Assembly (NCBI RefSeq): GCF_030814015.1 | Contig: NZ_JAUSUL010000001.1 | Span: forward strand, 1,454,001 to 1,518,000 | DNA from: Amorphus orientalis | GTDB taxonomy: Bacteria > Pseudomonadota > Alphaproteobacteria > Rhizobiales > Amorphaceae | Length of the DNA: 64,000 nucleotides | Direction: 5' to 3' | Part shown: piece by piece, positions 44,201-53,571 of the stretch | Layout of the letters: each line of letters starts with the position of its first letter | Position numbering within the stretch: the first letter of the stretch is position 1 | Translations under genes and position numbers: made by a program | The notes under the pieces: model-generated | Told to the model about the DNA's origin: nothing | The model's input: the letters and a program-made list of their open reading frames with translations, nothing else | Databases searched by the model: none

Positions 44201-44806
44201 ATGAACTCGACCGGTTTGGAGGCTCTCGCGCCATTTGTGGCAGTGGCCTACACGATGTGGGCGACGCCCGGTCCCAACAATCTGATGCTCGCCTATTCCG
44301 GCGCGCGCTTCGGGGTGCGCCGGACGTTGCCGCACATACTCGGGGTTCTCACCGGAACGGTTCTTCTCAACTCCGCGGGTATTGTCGTTCTGGCGCCGAT
44401 CATCGAGCGATGGCCGGCCGCCCTTCTGATGGTGAAGGTCGTTGGCACCGTCTGGCTGCTTCGGATCGGGGTGCGGATGGCGCGTTCCACCATTGCCGAT
44501 GGGCCGAGAGATGAAGAACAGCCGATGAGTTTCGCTTCGGCCGCTCTTTTTCAGTTCGCGAATCCGAAGGCGATCACTGCGGCTTCGGCGCTGGCATCCC
44601 TGGTTCTGGCGGCAGCGTCAGAAGACCGCTGGCTGTTGCCGGCGGCTCTCCTTCTCATCCCGGCTCTGTGCATTCTGGCGAATGGGCCTTGGGCCGTCGC
44701 GGGTCATGCGATCCGTCGATCACTGACGGTACCCTGGCGGTGGCGCCTCTTCACCTGGGGCACGGGCGGTCTGACGGCTGGCTGCGCGATATTCCTATGG
44801 ATCTGA
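44201..44806 (+). CDS. LysE/RhtB-family amino acid exporter
   Basis: 201 residues, six predicted membrane helices. The family motif TPGPNNLML at residues 22-30 and QFANPKAIT in the middle are clear. LysE/RhtB carriers export amino acids and derivatives such as homoserine, and often sit next to genes that make a toxic or signalling amino acid. It follows the RibA-like gene by 127 bases on the same strand and is the last gene before degraded DNA. Confidence 0.85.
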   Translation: MNSTGLEALAPFVAVAYTMWATPGPNNLMLAYSGARFGVRRTLPHILGVLTGTVLLNSAGIVVLAPIIERWPAALLMVKVVGTVWLLRIGVRMARSTIADGPRDEEQPMSFASAALFQFANPKAITAASALASLVLAAASEDRWLLPAALLLIPALCILANGPWAVAGHAIRRSLTVPWRWRLFTWGTGGLTAGCAIFLWI

Positions 44807-44949
44807 GAGACCGTTCGCCTCTGGCCGTCCTCACCGACTATGTCGAGTAGCGTGGGAGCGGTGAATGTACCTTCATTGTGATAGAGGGACCCCGTCTGGT
44901 GAGACAGTTGTCGGCTTGGGTAAGGAGAATCGGCACGTTTCTATGCCGC

Positions 44950-45125
44950 CAGTTGTTCCGTCATGTCTGCCGCAACCTAGACCTCGTCGGGCGTGCTGTC
45001 GTCAAAGGGCGAATGCAGACGTCGCCGGTTATGGTGGTTGATCCCACAGGCTGATGGCGCTGTGGGCCTAACTTACCGTCTCGAACGCGCTTGGGAAAAC
45101 GCACTCGTATATGAAGCTGATCCTT
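44950..45125 (-). pseudogene. IS3-family transposase relic (integrase-core end)
   Basis: Minus-strand reading gives IYECVFPSAFETVS, a stop, AHSAISLW, then in a shifted frame INHHNRRRLHSPFDDSTPDE. This matches the C-terminus of IS3-type transposases (a YN-x-RRPHSSL-like motif before TPDE). Stops and at least one frameshift destroy it. Confidence 0.6.
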
Positions 45126-45309
45126 GCGCGCCTAGGGCCATTCAGACCTTGTCTGGCCTCATTGCCGGCGTCTGTCCGGCCAGCAGTCCTGCATCATCGT
45201 TATCGGTGAACCAAAGCCCGCAACCGACAGTCCGCTTTCGGCCAAGACCCGCCGTAGAACGTTCCAGTCGCAATTGCGAACGGCGAGGAGAACTGAGCTC
45301 GATCTTCAT

Positions 45310-45480
45310 CGAGTGGACAACCAACCGACCATCATCGGCCTGGCCTTCCGGCGACTTGGAGGCGGTCGATCCGGCCTCGATGAGGGCATGGATGTTGGTG
45401 GTCGGGCCGCCGCGCGAGCGGCTGCGATTCCTGATCTTCGGGCCCGGTAGAGCGCTTCCCTTCTCCACCCAGAGTTCCTG
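45310..45480 (-). pseudogene. IS5-type transposase relic
   Basis: Minus-strand reading includes RSRGGPTTNIHALIEAG and GQADD, corresponding to the RGGLTTKIH-x-GQ-x-HD core of IS5-family DDE transposases. Flanks on both sides do not continue the match. No terminal inverted repeats were identified. Confidence 0.5.
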
Positions 45481-45713
45481 CCGCGCTTCGTCGCGTGCGA
45501 GGTCTCGCCCCTTGTCTTCCCTTCCCGCCGATGCCGTCCCCCGCTGGCCGGAAACGTCGCCAGACTGGGCCGAGCCGTGCCGCAGGCAATGGATCTTCCG
45601 CCGCAAGCGGTCTCCCGAGAAGACCATTGCCCGCGTCCCGTGACGCTCGCCCTGAAGCGTTGGCGACCGGCCGCACGGGGTGGCCGGTTCGACCAAACGA
45701 AGGGAATAGACCC

Positions 45714-45920
45714 ATGGCGAGAACCAACGCACCCAAAGGTCCCACTCACGAAGTCTTCCACGTGGTGGGGGAGAAGGAGAATGCCCGCTGGACCAAGATC
45801 GGGGTCGGCTGGCAGCACAGCGACACCGACGGGCTCAACCTCGTCATCAACTATTCGCCGCTGATCGCGGGCCGCACCGTGGTGCGCAAGATCAAGGCGC
45901 AGAAGGAGGCCGCGGCATGA
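45714..45920 (+). CDS. Small plasmid/island-type hypothetical protein
   Basis: 68 residues. THEVFHVVGEKENARWTKIG, then LNLVINYSPLIAGRTVVRKI: a compact beta-rich protein resembling short conserved proteins found beside antirestriction and DUF736 genes on alphaproteobacterial plasmids and ICEs. GAAGGGA precedes the ATG. Its stop overlaps the ardA start by four bases. The frame is open upstream but is IS-derived there. Function unknown. Confidence 0.62.
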   Translation: MARTNAPKGPTHEVFHVVGEKENARWTKIGVGWQHSDTDGLNLVINYSPLIAGRTVVRKIKAQKEAAA

Positions 45921-46477
45921 GCCCGGTCCTCCCCAGCGAAGGGGCGAAGTCGGTGTACTTCGCCCAGCCTTACTCCCTCGCCGCCGTCGGCTTCTATTTC
46001 AGCGACCTGGCGGAGTATGAGGCCAAGGTGTCCCGATGCCGCGACGACCACGGCATGCCGGTTGAGGAGTTCGAGCTTCAGTACATCGACGGAGACCATG
46101 CGTAGCTGTTCAATGCGCTGGGCATCTCACAGGCCAGTCTCGCCGCGTGGTTCGATCTGGTCGAGGACTTCGGCGCCGATGAAGATCGCTACCTGATCGC
46201 CTGTCATCTGGCCGCAGACGGCTGCACGATCGACGAGCTTGCCGACCGGTGGGACGACTACAGCGTCTATCGGGGAACAGCAGCCGACTACGCCGAGGAG
46301 ATCGTGAGTGAATGCTACGAGATCCCCGGCAACCTCGAAGCTTATATCGACTATGAGCGGCTCGGGCGCGACATGGTGCTCGGTGGGGATATCGTCGAGC
46401 TGGAGCATGACCTCATCCTCATTGGAGGGGGAGCGCACTTACGCGTCTTGCCCGGAATGCAAATCCGCATTTTGTGA
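45917..46477 (+). pseudogene. ardA: ardA antirestriction gene with an in-frame amber codon
   Basis: Reads YFAQPYSLAAVGFYFSDLAEYE to codon 62, hits TAG at 46103-46105, and continues in the same frame to 46477 (WFDLVEDFGADEDRYLIACH, DELADRWDDYSVYRGTAADY, YEIPGNLEAYIDYERLGRDM). The C-terminal part is highly acidic and has the ArdA pattern: ArdA mimics B-form DNA and blocks type I restriction enzymes. A single nonsense change is the only visible defect, so decay is recent or the codon is read through. Confidence 0.72.
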
Positions 46478-46995
46478 CGGTGCTGAAATATTTCGATGAC
46501 AGTCAACAAAGTCGAAGGAGTAAAAATTTGGCTCTGATCGACGGTATCCTCAGTTTTTTGCATAACAACTGTTGATGTCCCAGATCTCCACCGGCAAGTT
46601 CCGCGAAGAGTACATGAGACTGGATTGGCTTCGCTGGCGGGCCGAGGCCAAGGTGACTATCGAAGGCTGGCGTTCGCGCGACAACGAGGTGCGCCCTCAC
46701 TCCAGCCTCGGCTAGCTAACAACAATTGACTTCGCGGTGAAGAACAGTCCCACGCACCGCAGTGGCCACGATGGGTGGACCGCTGCGGTGCGTGGCCCCT
46801 CCGCAGCCAGCCCTTTCGTCCAGCCGCCCGGCATGGGACTCTGCGAAGTAGGCGCAGGGGGCAGCGTTCTCACGCCAAGCGTGGTCCGAAGAATCCAGGT
46901 AACTCAGATCTGCAGGTATTCATTCGGGGTTGACGACAAGTCACTGGGGCCGGATGCGATTCTGCCCTATCATTCGGCGCAAAAGGAGATGCATC
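46478..46995. other. Region with one transposase relic and the FMN reductase promoter
   Basis: 518 bases. It begins with an AT-richer stretch, includes a short IS3-type fragment (listed), and the last 280 bases up to the reductase gene hold no gene I can support. Confidence 0.4.
46575..46715 (+). pseudogene. IS3-type transposase C-terminal relic
   Basis: Reads GKFREEYMRLDWLRWRAEAK and ends WRSRDNEVRPHSSLG followed by a stop. This is the integrase-core end of IS3-like transposases (RFNGRFREE ... NxxRPHSSLG). The start and the rest of the element are missing. It is on the opposite strand to the relic at 44950. Confidence 0.68.
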
Positions 46996-47586
46996 ATGGC
47001 CGACCGCATCCTCGTCCTGTACGGCTCGTACCGGTCCGACCGGCAGGGAATTCGCCTGGCGCGGTATCTTGTCGATGCGTTCACCGAGGTCGGCGCCGAT
47101 GCCGAACTGATCGATGCCAAAGTGCTCGATCTGCCGATTCTTGACCGGATGTATAAGGAATACGCCGCCGGCAAGGCGCCTTCCGCGCTAGAAGAACTGG
47201 CCGGCAAGATCCGCACCGCCGACGCCTTCGTCTTCGTCACCGGTGAATACAATTGGGGTGTTCAGCCGGGGCTGAAGAACCTGACAGACCATTTCCTCGA
47301 GGAATGGTTCTGGCGGCCTGCGGCGATCGCCAGCTATTCGGCCGGTCGCATTGCCGGCGCACGCGCAGCGCTCGCCTGGCACGGTACGCTATCGGAAATG
47401 GGGATGGTCGTCGTTTCGAGCACGCTCGCCGTCGGCGGTATCGGTCAGGCCCTCGACGCCGACGCGCGGCCGATCGGCGACGGGGGAGCCGCTCTGGCAC
47501 AGGCCTTTCCGCGCTTCGCCGCCGATCTCGCGTGGTGGGCTGAAGCGGCCCGGGCGCAGCGCCAGACAAAGGGTACACCGTACTGA
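46996..47586 (+). CDS. NADPH-dependent FMN reductase family protein
   Basis: 196 residues. Flavodoxin-like fold: ILVLYGSYRSDRQGIRLARY at the start (FMN phosphate loop) and GEYNWGVQPGLKNLTD near residue 83, the flavin-contacting loop typical of chromate/azo/FMN reductases. It likely reduces flavins or quinones with NAD(P)H. AAGGAG precedes the chosen ATG; a longer frame exists upstream without a ribosome site. It stands alone on its strand. Confidence 0.85.
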   Translation: MADRILVLYGSYRSDRQGIRLARYLVDAFTEVGADAELIDAKVLDLPILDRMYKEYAAGKAPSALEELAGKIRTADAFVFVTGEYNWGVQPGLKNLTDHFLEEWFWRPAAIASYSAGRIAGARAALAWHGTLSEMGMVVVSSTLAVGGIGQALDADARPIGDGGAALAQAFPRFAADLAWWAEAARAQRQTKGTPY

Positions 47587-47763
47587 ACCGGCTCAGCCGC
47601 AATTGGCTCGCGATGGCCTGATTTTCCGACGAGATCAAAAACCAGCGAACAGAGAAAATCATCGAATGTGAATTAGAGCCCTTTTGCGCGCCGATCGACA
47701 CCAGCGCGGACAAGTGAAATCTTGAGTGTGGACCCGCCCCCGTAGACGCGGTTCATCGAGTGT

Positions 47764-48747
47764 TCAATCTCGACGGGATGTGGCTTCGTCGACGACGGCG
47801 ATTCCGATCTTGCCGCGCACGCCGTTGCGCGGTCGCTCCAGTTCGGCGTGGGCGTCGGGGATGCCGGCGAGGGGATAGATCTTGCCGACGTGGGGCTTGA
47901 GCTGGCCACGGGCGACGAGAGCCGCAAGCTCATTGAGCTTTCCCCGGTTCTGGCGCGTGAAGACGAAATGATAGCTGGCGTTGCGACCCCAGGCCTCGAT
48001 CAGGTTCTGCGGCTCAGAAGTGTCGACTATGGAGACGATCCGGCCGAGCTGAGCGAGCACATGCGGGCTGCGTCCGAGCGTTTCGCCTCCAATGGTGTCA
48101 AGGACGACGTCCACGCCCGCGCCGGCGGTCTCGCGGTTGACGGCGGCTACGTAGTCTTCGGTGCGATAGTCTATCACCACATCAGCGCCGAGGCCGCGAA
48201 CGAAGTCGGCGTCGTAGCCCGAGGCCGTGGCCAGGACGAAGGCACCCGTTGCCTTAGCCGCCTGCACGGCAACGTGGCCCACGCCACCAGCCGCTCCGTG
48301 GACCAAAATGGATTCGCCAAGGCGCAGGCCCGCCCGCGTGAACAACGCCTCCCAGACCGTGCCGCCCACAAGGCTGAGGCAGGCCGCTTCCAGATGCGTG
48401 AGGCCGGCCGGCTTGAAGCCGACGATCGCCTCGCTCGCCACGTGGTACTCGGCATAGCTGCCGGGACCGCCGAAGATCTTCGGTGTGTACCAAACCGCGT
48501 CACCGGGTTTGAACGCTGTTACGCCTGAGCCGACGGCTTCGACAACGCCGGAGACATCGTGCCCGGTGATTGCAGGCAATGGTACCAGATCTGAGTAGTC
48601 ACCACGCCGAACCTGATAATCGAGCGGGTTGATCGAGGTCGCGTGAATCCGGACCAACACCTCTCCTGCGCCGGCCACAGGGGTCTCGATTTCAGACAGG
48701 GCGAATGCATCAGGGCCACCGAATCGAGGAAGGCTGATCGCTTGCAT
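47764..48747 (-). CDS. Zinc-independent quinone oxidoreductase (MDR superfamily)
   Basis: 327 residues. N-terminal GroES-like fold with [15 protein letters not shown] and [20 protein letters not shown], Rossmann domain with [13 protein letters not shown] (NADPH site) and [11 protein letters not shown]. The catalytic zinc ligands of alcohol dehydrogenases are absent, so it belongs to the zeta-crystallin/QOR branch. The ATG at 48747 matches the family start ([11 protein letters not shown]); a longer frame upstream is AT-rich and not coding in appearance. Confidence 0.88.
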   Translation of the reverse strand: MQAISLPRFGGPDAFALSEIETPVAGAGEVLVRIHATSINPLDYQVRRGDYSDLVPLPAITGHDVSGVVEAVGSGVTAFKPGDAVWYTPKIFGGPGSYAEYHVASEAIVGFKPAGLTHLEAACLSLVGGTVWEALFTRAGLRLGESILVHGAAGGVGHVAVQAAKATGAFVLATASGYDADFVRGLGADVVIDYRTEDYVAAVNRETAGAGVDVVLDTIGGETLGRSPHVLAQLGRIVSIVDTSEPQNLIEAWGRNASYHFVFTRQNRGKLNELAALVARGQLKPHVGKIYPLAGIPDAHAELERPRNGVRGKIGIAVVDEATSRRD

Positions 48748-49418
48748 TATCTTTGTCCAATCGCGGATGAACTGATGTCGCGCATTTGATTTTTTATTAT
48801 ATATCCAAAGCACGCGTATTAATGTTTATTTGATCATGGGTATAACATAGCTCTCGAAGAGAGATGAATATTCCAGGTTTGCTGAGGGAGTTTAGCATTT
48901 GCATCAAATGCACGCGGTGCAGAGGTTGCTTGGCTTGAACCGTTCTTGCTATTTATCTCGGCTTGATTTGACTGGAAGAGGTTGGGCGAACGGGGGGTGC
49001 GGTACATTGTTTCGGATTTCGTCTGCGCCGTCCGTTGGCCCCGCAGCGCCCAAAGATCAGGGCCTGCGGTGCCGGACCTCCTGGCCCACCTGTGCGGCCC
49101 TCGAAGAACGTCAGAAGCGCTGGAGCAGGGGAGCTTTCCGGACATCGTGCCAAGCAAGGCGTCCGACTCCCCTGCGTCGGATATAAAGCTGCTTTGATTG
49201 GCGGAACCGCATCAGGATTCTGACAGCCGCAGTCGAGGAACCTGTTTTGGGTCTGACCCTTGCCATGAACCATTTTCGAAGATCGGCGCCCAACAAAGCG
49301 GCTCATCCCGGTTCTGCCGCTGTGCAGGGACGCTGGGCCCTTATCTAACGGCACTCTTGCAGCCGCGCTCGTGGATCGACACTTCTCCATCTAACGCAGA
49401 CACCTGGAAAGCTCCGCC
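48748..49418. other. Intergenic region, inverted repeat only
   Basis: 671 bases. The left 100 bases are AT-rich and likely hold the quinone oxidoreductase promoter. An inverted repeat, GCAGGGGAG (49125-49133) and CTCCCCTGC (49167-49175), lies in the middle. Open frames across it look non-coding. Nothing else is recognised. Confidence 0.4.
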
Positions 49419-50186
49419 ATGACCAACATCCTTCGTGCCGCCATTCTGGCCGGAATCGTCGCCATCTCTGCGCCCGCGGTCGAGGCCGAGGAGGCCGTAT
49501 TATCCGTCGGCATGTCCGGCGGCTACTTCCCCTTCACGTTCGTGCGTCAGGACGTGCTGCAAGGGTTCGAGGTCGACGTCATGAATGCGGTGGGCGAGGT
49601 GGCCGATCTCGAGATCCAGTTCGAAACCATGACTTTTTCGGGGCTGGTCGGTGCGCTGGATGCGGGCCGGATCGACACCATCGCCAATCAAATCACCATC
49701 ACGCCAGAGCGGGAGGCCAAGTTCGCCTTTACCCAACCTTATGTGATCGACGGCGCCCAGGTGGTCACCCGCAGGGGCAATGACGCCATCGCCGGGGTCG
49801 ACGATCTCCGCGGCAAGATCGTGGCCGTAAATCTCGGGTCGAACTTCGAGCAATTGCTGCGTGATCTGCCGTTTGCCGATGAGGTAGAGATCAGAACCTA
49901 CGAGAGCAATATCGAGCAGGACACTGCGCTTGGCCGCGTCGATGCGTTCGTCATGGACCGGGTGTCCTCGGCCCAGGTGATCGAGCAAAGCCCGCTACCA
50001 CTTCAACTGGCAGGCCCGCCCTTTTCGGAAATCCGAAATGCCCTGCCGTTCCGCGACGACAAAGAGGGCCGTGCCCTACGCGACAAGGTCGATGCCGCGC
50101 TTACCACCTTGCGCGAGAACGGCACCCTGTCCGAGATTTCTAAGAAGTGGTTCGGATCCGACATCACCAAGCCTTCGGCGGAATGA
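49419..50186 (+). CDS. Amino acid ABC transporter substrate-binding protein
   Basis: 255 residues. Signal peptide with cleavage near AVEA, residue 23. Family 3 solute-binding fold: GGYFPFTFVRQDVLQGFEVD, TFSGLVGALDAGRIDTIANQ and FTQPYVIDGAQ are the ligand-pocket segments; the hinge and second lobe follow (VAVNLGSNFEQLL). It resembles cystine/polar amino acid binders (TcyA/FliY). It starts a three-gene importer operon; the permease begins 3 bases after its stop. Confidence 0.9.
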   Translation: MTNILRAAILAGIVAISAPAVEAEEAVLSVGMSGGYFPFTFVRQDVLQGFEVDVMNAVGEVADLEIQFETMTFSGLVGALDAGRIDTIANQITITPEREAKFAFTQPYVIDGAQVVTRRGNDAIAGVDDLRGKIVAVNLGSNFEQLLRDLPFADEVEIRTYESNIEQDTALGRVDAFVMDRVSSAQVIEQSPLPLQLAGPPFSEIRNALPFRDDKEGRALRDKVDAALTTLRENGTLSEISKKWFGSDITKPSAE

Positions 50187-50189
50187 CCC

Positions 50190-50864
50190 ATGCCGGGGCT
50201 CGATATCGGCTACATGGTCGGGCTGGTGCCGGTGATCCTAGGCTATGTGCCGCTGACACTGGCTATGGCTTCGGCGGCAATGGTTTTCGCGCTGGTGCTG
50301 GCCTCGCTCCTCGCCGTCGAACGGGTGGCCCGCGTGCCGCTGTTGGATCGGCTGGTGGTGCTTTTCATCAGCTTCTTCCGCGGCACGCCGCTACTGGTCC
50401 AACTCTTCCTGTTCTACTACGGATTGCCGCAGGTGCTGCCCGTCCTGACTAGGATAGATGGGGTGACTGCGGCGATCCTGGGCCTGACCCTGCATTTCGC
50501 GGCCTATATGGCGGAATCGATCCGCGCGGCCATAGTCAGCGTCGACCGCAGTCAGATGGAAGCAGCCCAGTCTGTCGGCATGACTCAGCGGCAGGCAATG
50601 CAGCGAATAATACTGCCGCAAGCCGCCCGAGTGGCGGCGCCAACGCTGGTAAATTACTTCATCGATATGCTCAAGGCGACCTCGCTCGCCTTCACCCTCG
50701 GCGTCACCGAGATGATGGGCGCCGCCCAGAAAGAAGCCGCCGGCAGCTTCCTTTACTTCGAGGCATTCCTGGTGGTTGCAATGATATACTGGATAATGGT
50801 CGAGGTGCTCAGTAATGGCCAGAAAGCGTTGGAGACCTATCTCGACAGAGCATACGCCCGATGA
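50190..50864 (+). CDS. Amino acid ABC transporter permease
   Basis: 224 residues, about five membrane helices. LTLAMASAAMVFALVLASLL at the start and the EAA coupling motif EAAQSVGMTQRQAMQRIILP are typical of HisMQ-type permeases. It pairs with the ATPase whose start overlaps its stop by four bases (ATGA). Confidence 0.92.
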   Translation: MPGLDIGYMVGLVPVILGYVPLTLAMASAAMVFALVLASLLAVERVARVPLLDRLVVLFISFFRGTPLLVQLFLFYYGLPQVLPVLTRIDGVTAAILGLTLHFAAYMAESIRAAIVSVDRSQMEAAQSVGMTQRQAMQRIILPQAARVAAPTLVNYFIDMLKATSLAFTLGVTEMMGAAQKEAAGSFLYFEAFLVVAMIYWIMVEVLSNGQKALETYLDRAYAR

Positions 50865-51610
50865 CATCGACGACAGCAACCTCTATCAAGGGGCTAATGA
50901 AGTCTTTCGGTGGTGCGCCGGTCCTTGACAGCATCGATCTCGACATTGCCGCGGGCGAACGGGTAGCGATCATCGGACCTTCTGGCACCGGGAAATCAAC
51001 CTTCCTCCGCTGCATCAATTATCTCGACCGGCCGGATGCGGGCCAGATTTCCATTGGTGACCTGACGGTGGATGCCGCCCACGCGCGCAGGTCCGACATT
51101 CTTGGCCTGCGACGGCGCACGGGGTTCGTGTTCCAGAACTACGCGCTCTTCGCCAACAAGACCGCCGTCGAGAACATCATGGAGGCACTGGTGACGGTGC
51201 AGCGCCTGTCCAAGACGGAGGCCGCCATGCGCGCCCGCGCGGTGTTGGACGACATCGGCCTTGCCGACAAGGCCAACAGCTATCCGGCGTCGCTTTCCGG
51301 CGGACAGCAGCAGCGCGTCGGCATCGGTCGTGCCATGGCTCTGAACGCGGATCTGTTGCTGTTCGACGAACCGACCTCGGCGCTCGACCCGGAGCTGGTC
51401 GGCGAAGTCCTCGATCTGATGCGCCGGGTGGCGGAGCGCAGGCAGACGATCCTGATCGTCACCCATGAGATGCAATTCGCCCGCGAGATCGCGGATCGCA
51501 TCGTCTTCATGCACGGCGGCAGGATTGTAGAGCAGGGCACACCGGCGCAAATATTCGACGCGCCGCAGGATCCGCGGCTCCGGCAATTTCTGGCTCGGAT
51601 AGGCAATTGA
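50861..51610 (+). CDS. Amino acid ABC transporter ATPase
   Basis: 249 residues. Walker A GPSGTGKST at 39-47, Q-loop VFQNYALF, signature LSGGQQQR, Walker B LLLFDEPTSALDP and H-loop IVTHEM. Complete and of normal length for HisP/GlnQ-type proteins. It drives import of the amino acid bound by the upstream solute-binding protein. Confidence 0.94.
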   Translation: MTSTTATSIKGLMKSFGGAPVLDSIDLDIAAGERVAIIGPSGTGKSTFLRCINYLDRPDAGQISIGDLTVDAAHARRSDILGLRRRTGFVFQNYALFANKTAVENIMEALVTVQRLSKTEAAMRARAVLDDIGLADKANSYPASLSGGQQQRVGIGRAMALNADLLLFDEPTSALDPELVGEVLDLMRRVAERRQTILIVTHEMQFAREIADRIVFMHGGRIVEQGTPAQIFDAPQDPRLRQFLARIGN

Positions 51611-52138
51611 ACACTCTGGAGGGTGTGCGCTGCTGGTGATTTCGGTCCTGAAGGCGACGTACTTAGTCAAAACCATCGAACACGGTGGTCGGAGTCGCCG
51701 AAAACCAATTCATCTCGTAGCAAAGCCGCGACCTGGTTCCGTAGTCGTCTCGGCAAATTGTGGCTCGCTTGGGGAAATTTGGGGCACCCTATCAGGCCAT
51801 TAAAGAACAGCTAGTGAAGGCTTCGGGGCTCAATTTTAGTAGTCTCGTCCAACGTTGGCCAGCTTTTCGGCTTGGTGGGAAAGCTTGCAACTGCGACCGA
51901 ACAATGGCTAGTTCTCGAACTCTCCGGAGCAAGCCAGAAGCGGATCGTCCAGACTTCGGCTCTCAAAGAGCGCGTTTTGCGCATCTTCCGTCCGTCATTC
52001 CACAGTCGCATTTCCATTGAGGCTGGATCATAGGCAAAGTGTCCCAGGGGCTTTCTCCGATTGGTCGAACGCGACCATCAAGCAATTTGATCTGGGAGCA
52101 CCACGGAACTCTGAGTCTCCCGCAGCAAGACGCGCTCC
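51611..52138. other. Intergenic region without a supported gene
   Basis: 528 bases of mixed composition between convergent operons. Several short open frames exist in both directions, but none has a ribosome site or family match. No terminator with a clear U tract was seen. Confidence 0.35.
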
Positions 52139-53392
52139 TTATCTCTGTCGCAGGACGTCCTGCCACTCCGGATGCCTCTCAATCTGGGCCTTGGCGAAGG
52201 GGCAGAGGGGAACGATGCCGATGCCTTCGCTCCGGGCGTCCTCGACCGCCTGACGGACCATGCGCTCACCGACCTTGCGGCCGCGCAGGGCGGCAGGGAC
52301 TTCTGTGTGGTCGATGATGATCAGTCCCTTGCCGACCCGGCTATAGGTCATTTCGGCCTCGTGCCCGTCGACCACCATCCGGTAGCGGCCCTTCGACGGG
52401 CCATCCTCGCGTTCGACGGACCCTTCGGCGCTCGACGCTGTGCGCGGGGCCTGGCCAGCACTTGACGTCCGCACTTGCCTCGGTCGGCCGGGCACGCACT
52501 CCAAGAGATCGCGGTCCCATCCTCCCAGGTCTGCGGCGGCCTCATAGGTGGAGACGAGGAAATCCATCAGTGCGGCGTCGGGGTCGGCCGCCGATTGCAC
52601 GGCCTCGTAGGGTAGGACGAATTCGGACATGCCCTCGTGCCAGAAGGCAGCATCGGGCCGGACAGACGCGGCCCGGAAGCCACCAGGCGTGGGATAGGCG
52701 TAGGCGTAGAAGGCGGGATAATCGATGCCTCCGCCACCCGGCCAGAATCCTGCCGAGGACACCTCGCGGTCATAGGCCTCCTGCGCGACGTCATCCGGCA
52801 AGGCGGGAATGCCGGCCGGATGCAGGGGTGCGCGCTGCCCCGAGAAGCGGGTGATGGCGAGGTCGAAGCTGCCCCAGAATAGGTGGACGGGGCTGGACTT
52901 GCCGAGAAAGGACGTCCGGAAGGTGGTGAAGACGCGGTCGATCGCCATCAGCGCCTGATGAAACCGTCGAACGGCGTCGGGGTCGTAGGGACGGTCGCGA
53001 TGATCCTCGTCGAACGGCACGGGATCCGGCACTTCGTTTGGTTTCCGGTTGAAGGTCGCCGTCCCGCCGAGGTCGGAGACGAGCCGGACGAAATCCGCAT
53101 GGAATGCTGCAACCGTCGTCGGTCCGAGCGCGAAGGACGCTTCCCGCCCCTCGCCGTTGGTCCCTCTGACCCGGTGATCGTGAAAGTCGAACAGGATCTC
53201 GATGCCGGGACCGTCCGGGATGGGAGAGGACCACAAGCCGCGCGGCGTGACATAGAAGGTCGCGTGCCAGGAATGGTTGATCCAGGGCGTGTGCGCCAGC
53301 CGATACTTGCCGGCAACCTGCAGATAGAGATGCAGCGCGGAACACGTTTCCCGCCAGCCGAGATAGTCGAGGTGAGGCCAGGTCTTGCTCAT
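52139..53392 (-). CDS. DUF5996-like protein fused to a small GNAT acetyltransferase
   Basis: 417 residues. Residues 1-300 match DUF5996 (start WPHLDYLGWRETCSALHLYL, then ARTPWINHSWHATFYVTPRG-like text and HLFWGSFDLAITRFSG). Residues 310-330 are a Ser/Arg-rich linker. Residues 335-417 are a compact Gcn5-like domain of the YidJ/NATD1 type (MTYSRVGKGLIIIDHTEVP, RGRKVGERMVRQAVEDAR). DUF5996 proteins normally stand alone. GGAGG precedes the ATG at 53392; an upstream frame lacks it. Function unknown. Confidence 0.75.
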   Translation of the reverse strand: MSKTWPHLDYLGWRETCSALHLYLQVAGKYRLAHTPWINHSWHATFYVTPRGLWSSPIPDGPGIEILFDFHDHRVRGTNGEGREASFALGPTTVAAFHADFVRLVSDLGGTATFNRKPNEVPDPVPFDEDHRDRPYDPDAVRRFHQALMAIDRVFTTFRTSFLGKSSPVHLFWGSFDLAITRFSGQRAPLHPAGIPALPDDVAQEAYDREVSSAGFWPGGGGIDYPAFYAYAYPTPGGFRAASVRPDAAFWHEGMSEFVLPYEAVQSAADPDAALMDFLVSTYEAAADLGGWDRDLLECVPGRPRQVRTSSAGQAPRTASSAEGSVEREDGPSKGRYRMVVDGHEAEMTYSRVGKGLIIIDHTEVPAALRGRKVGERMVRQAVEDARSEGIGIVPLCPFAKAQIERHPEWQDVLRQR

Positions 53393-53571
53393 TCGGCATC
53401 CTCCTGCCGGCCTGCACCCGGCACACGTCGGTTTCGTCTCGTCTAGACCCGCCCAGCTTTTCCCGAACTCGGTGAACAGGTCCAACTCTTCGTTTTGACG
53501 CATTTCCGGGCGGCCAACCGGTTTCCACTTGGCCTGTAAATGCTCCAGGGCGACCGGGAGCGATTGCCCGA

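Larger units (their letters stand above)
44807..45713. other. Degraded insertion-sequence region
   Basis: 907 bases with no intact gene. At least two transposase fragments of different families can be read on the minus strand and are listed. The remainder is not recognisable. Long open frames here (for example on the minus strand to 45732) are composites of such fragments. Confidence 0.55.

Noticed and set aside
48953-49390. Minus-strand open frame of 145 codons in an intergenic region
   Set aside because: No ribosome site, no recognisable fold and irregular composition; it crosses the inverted repeat.
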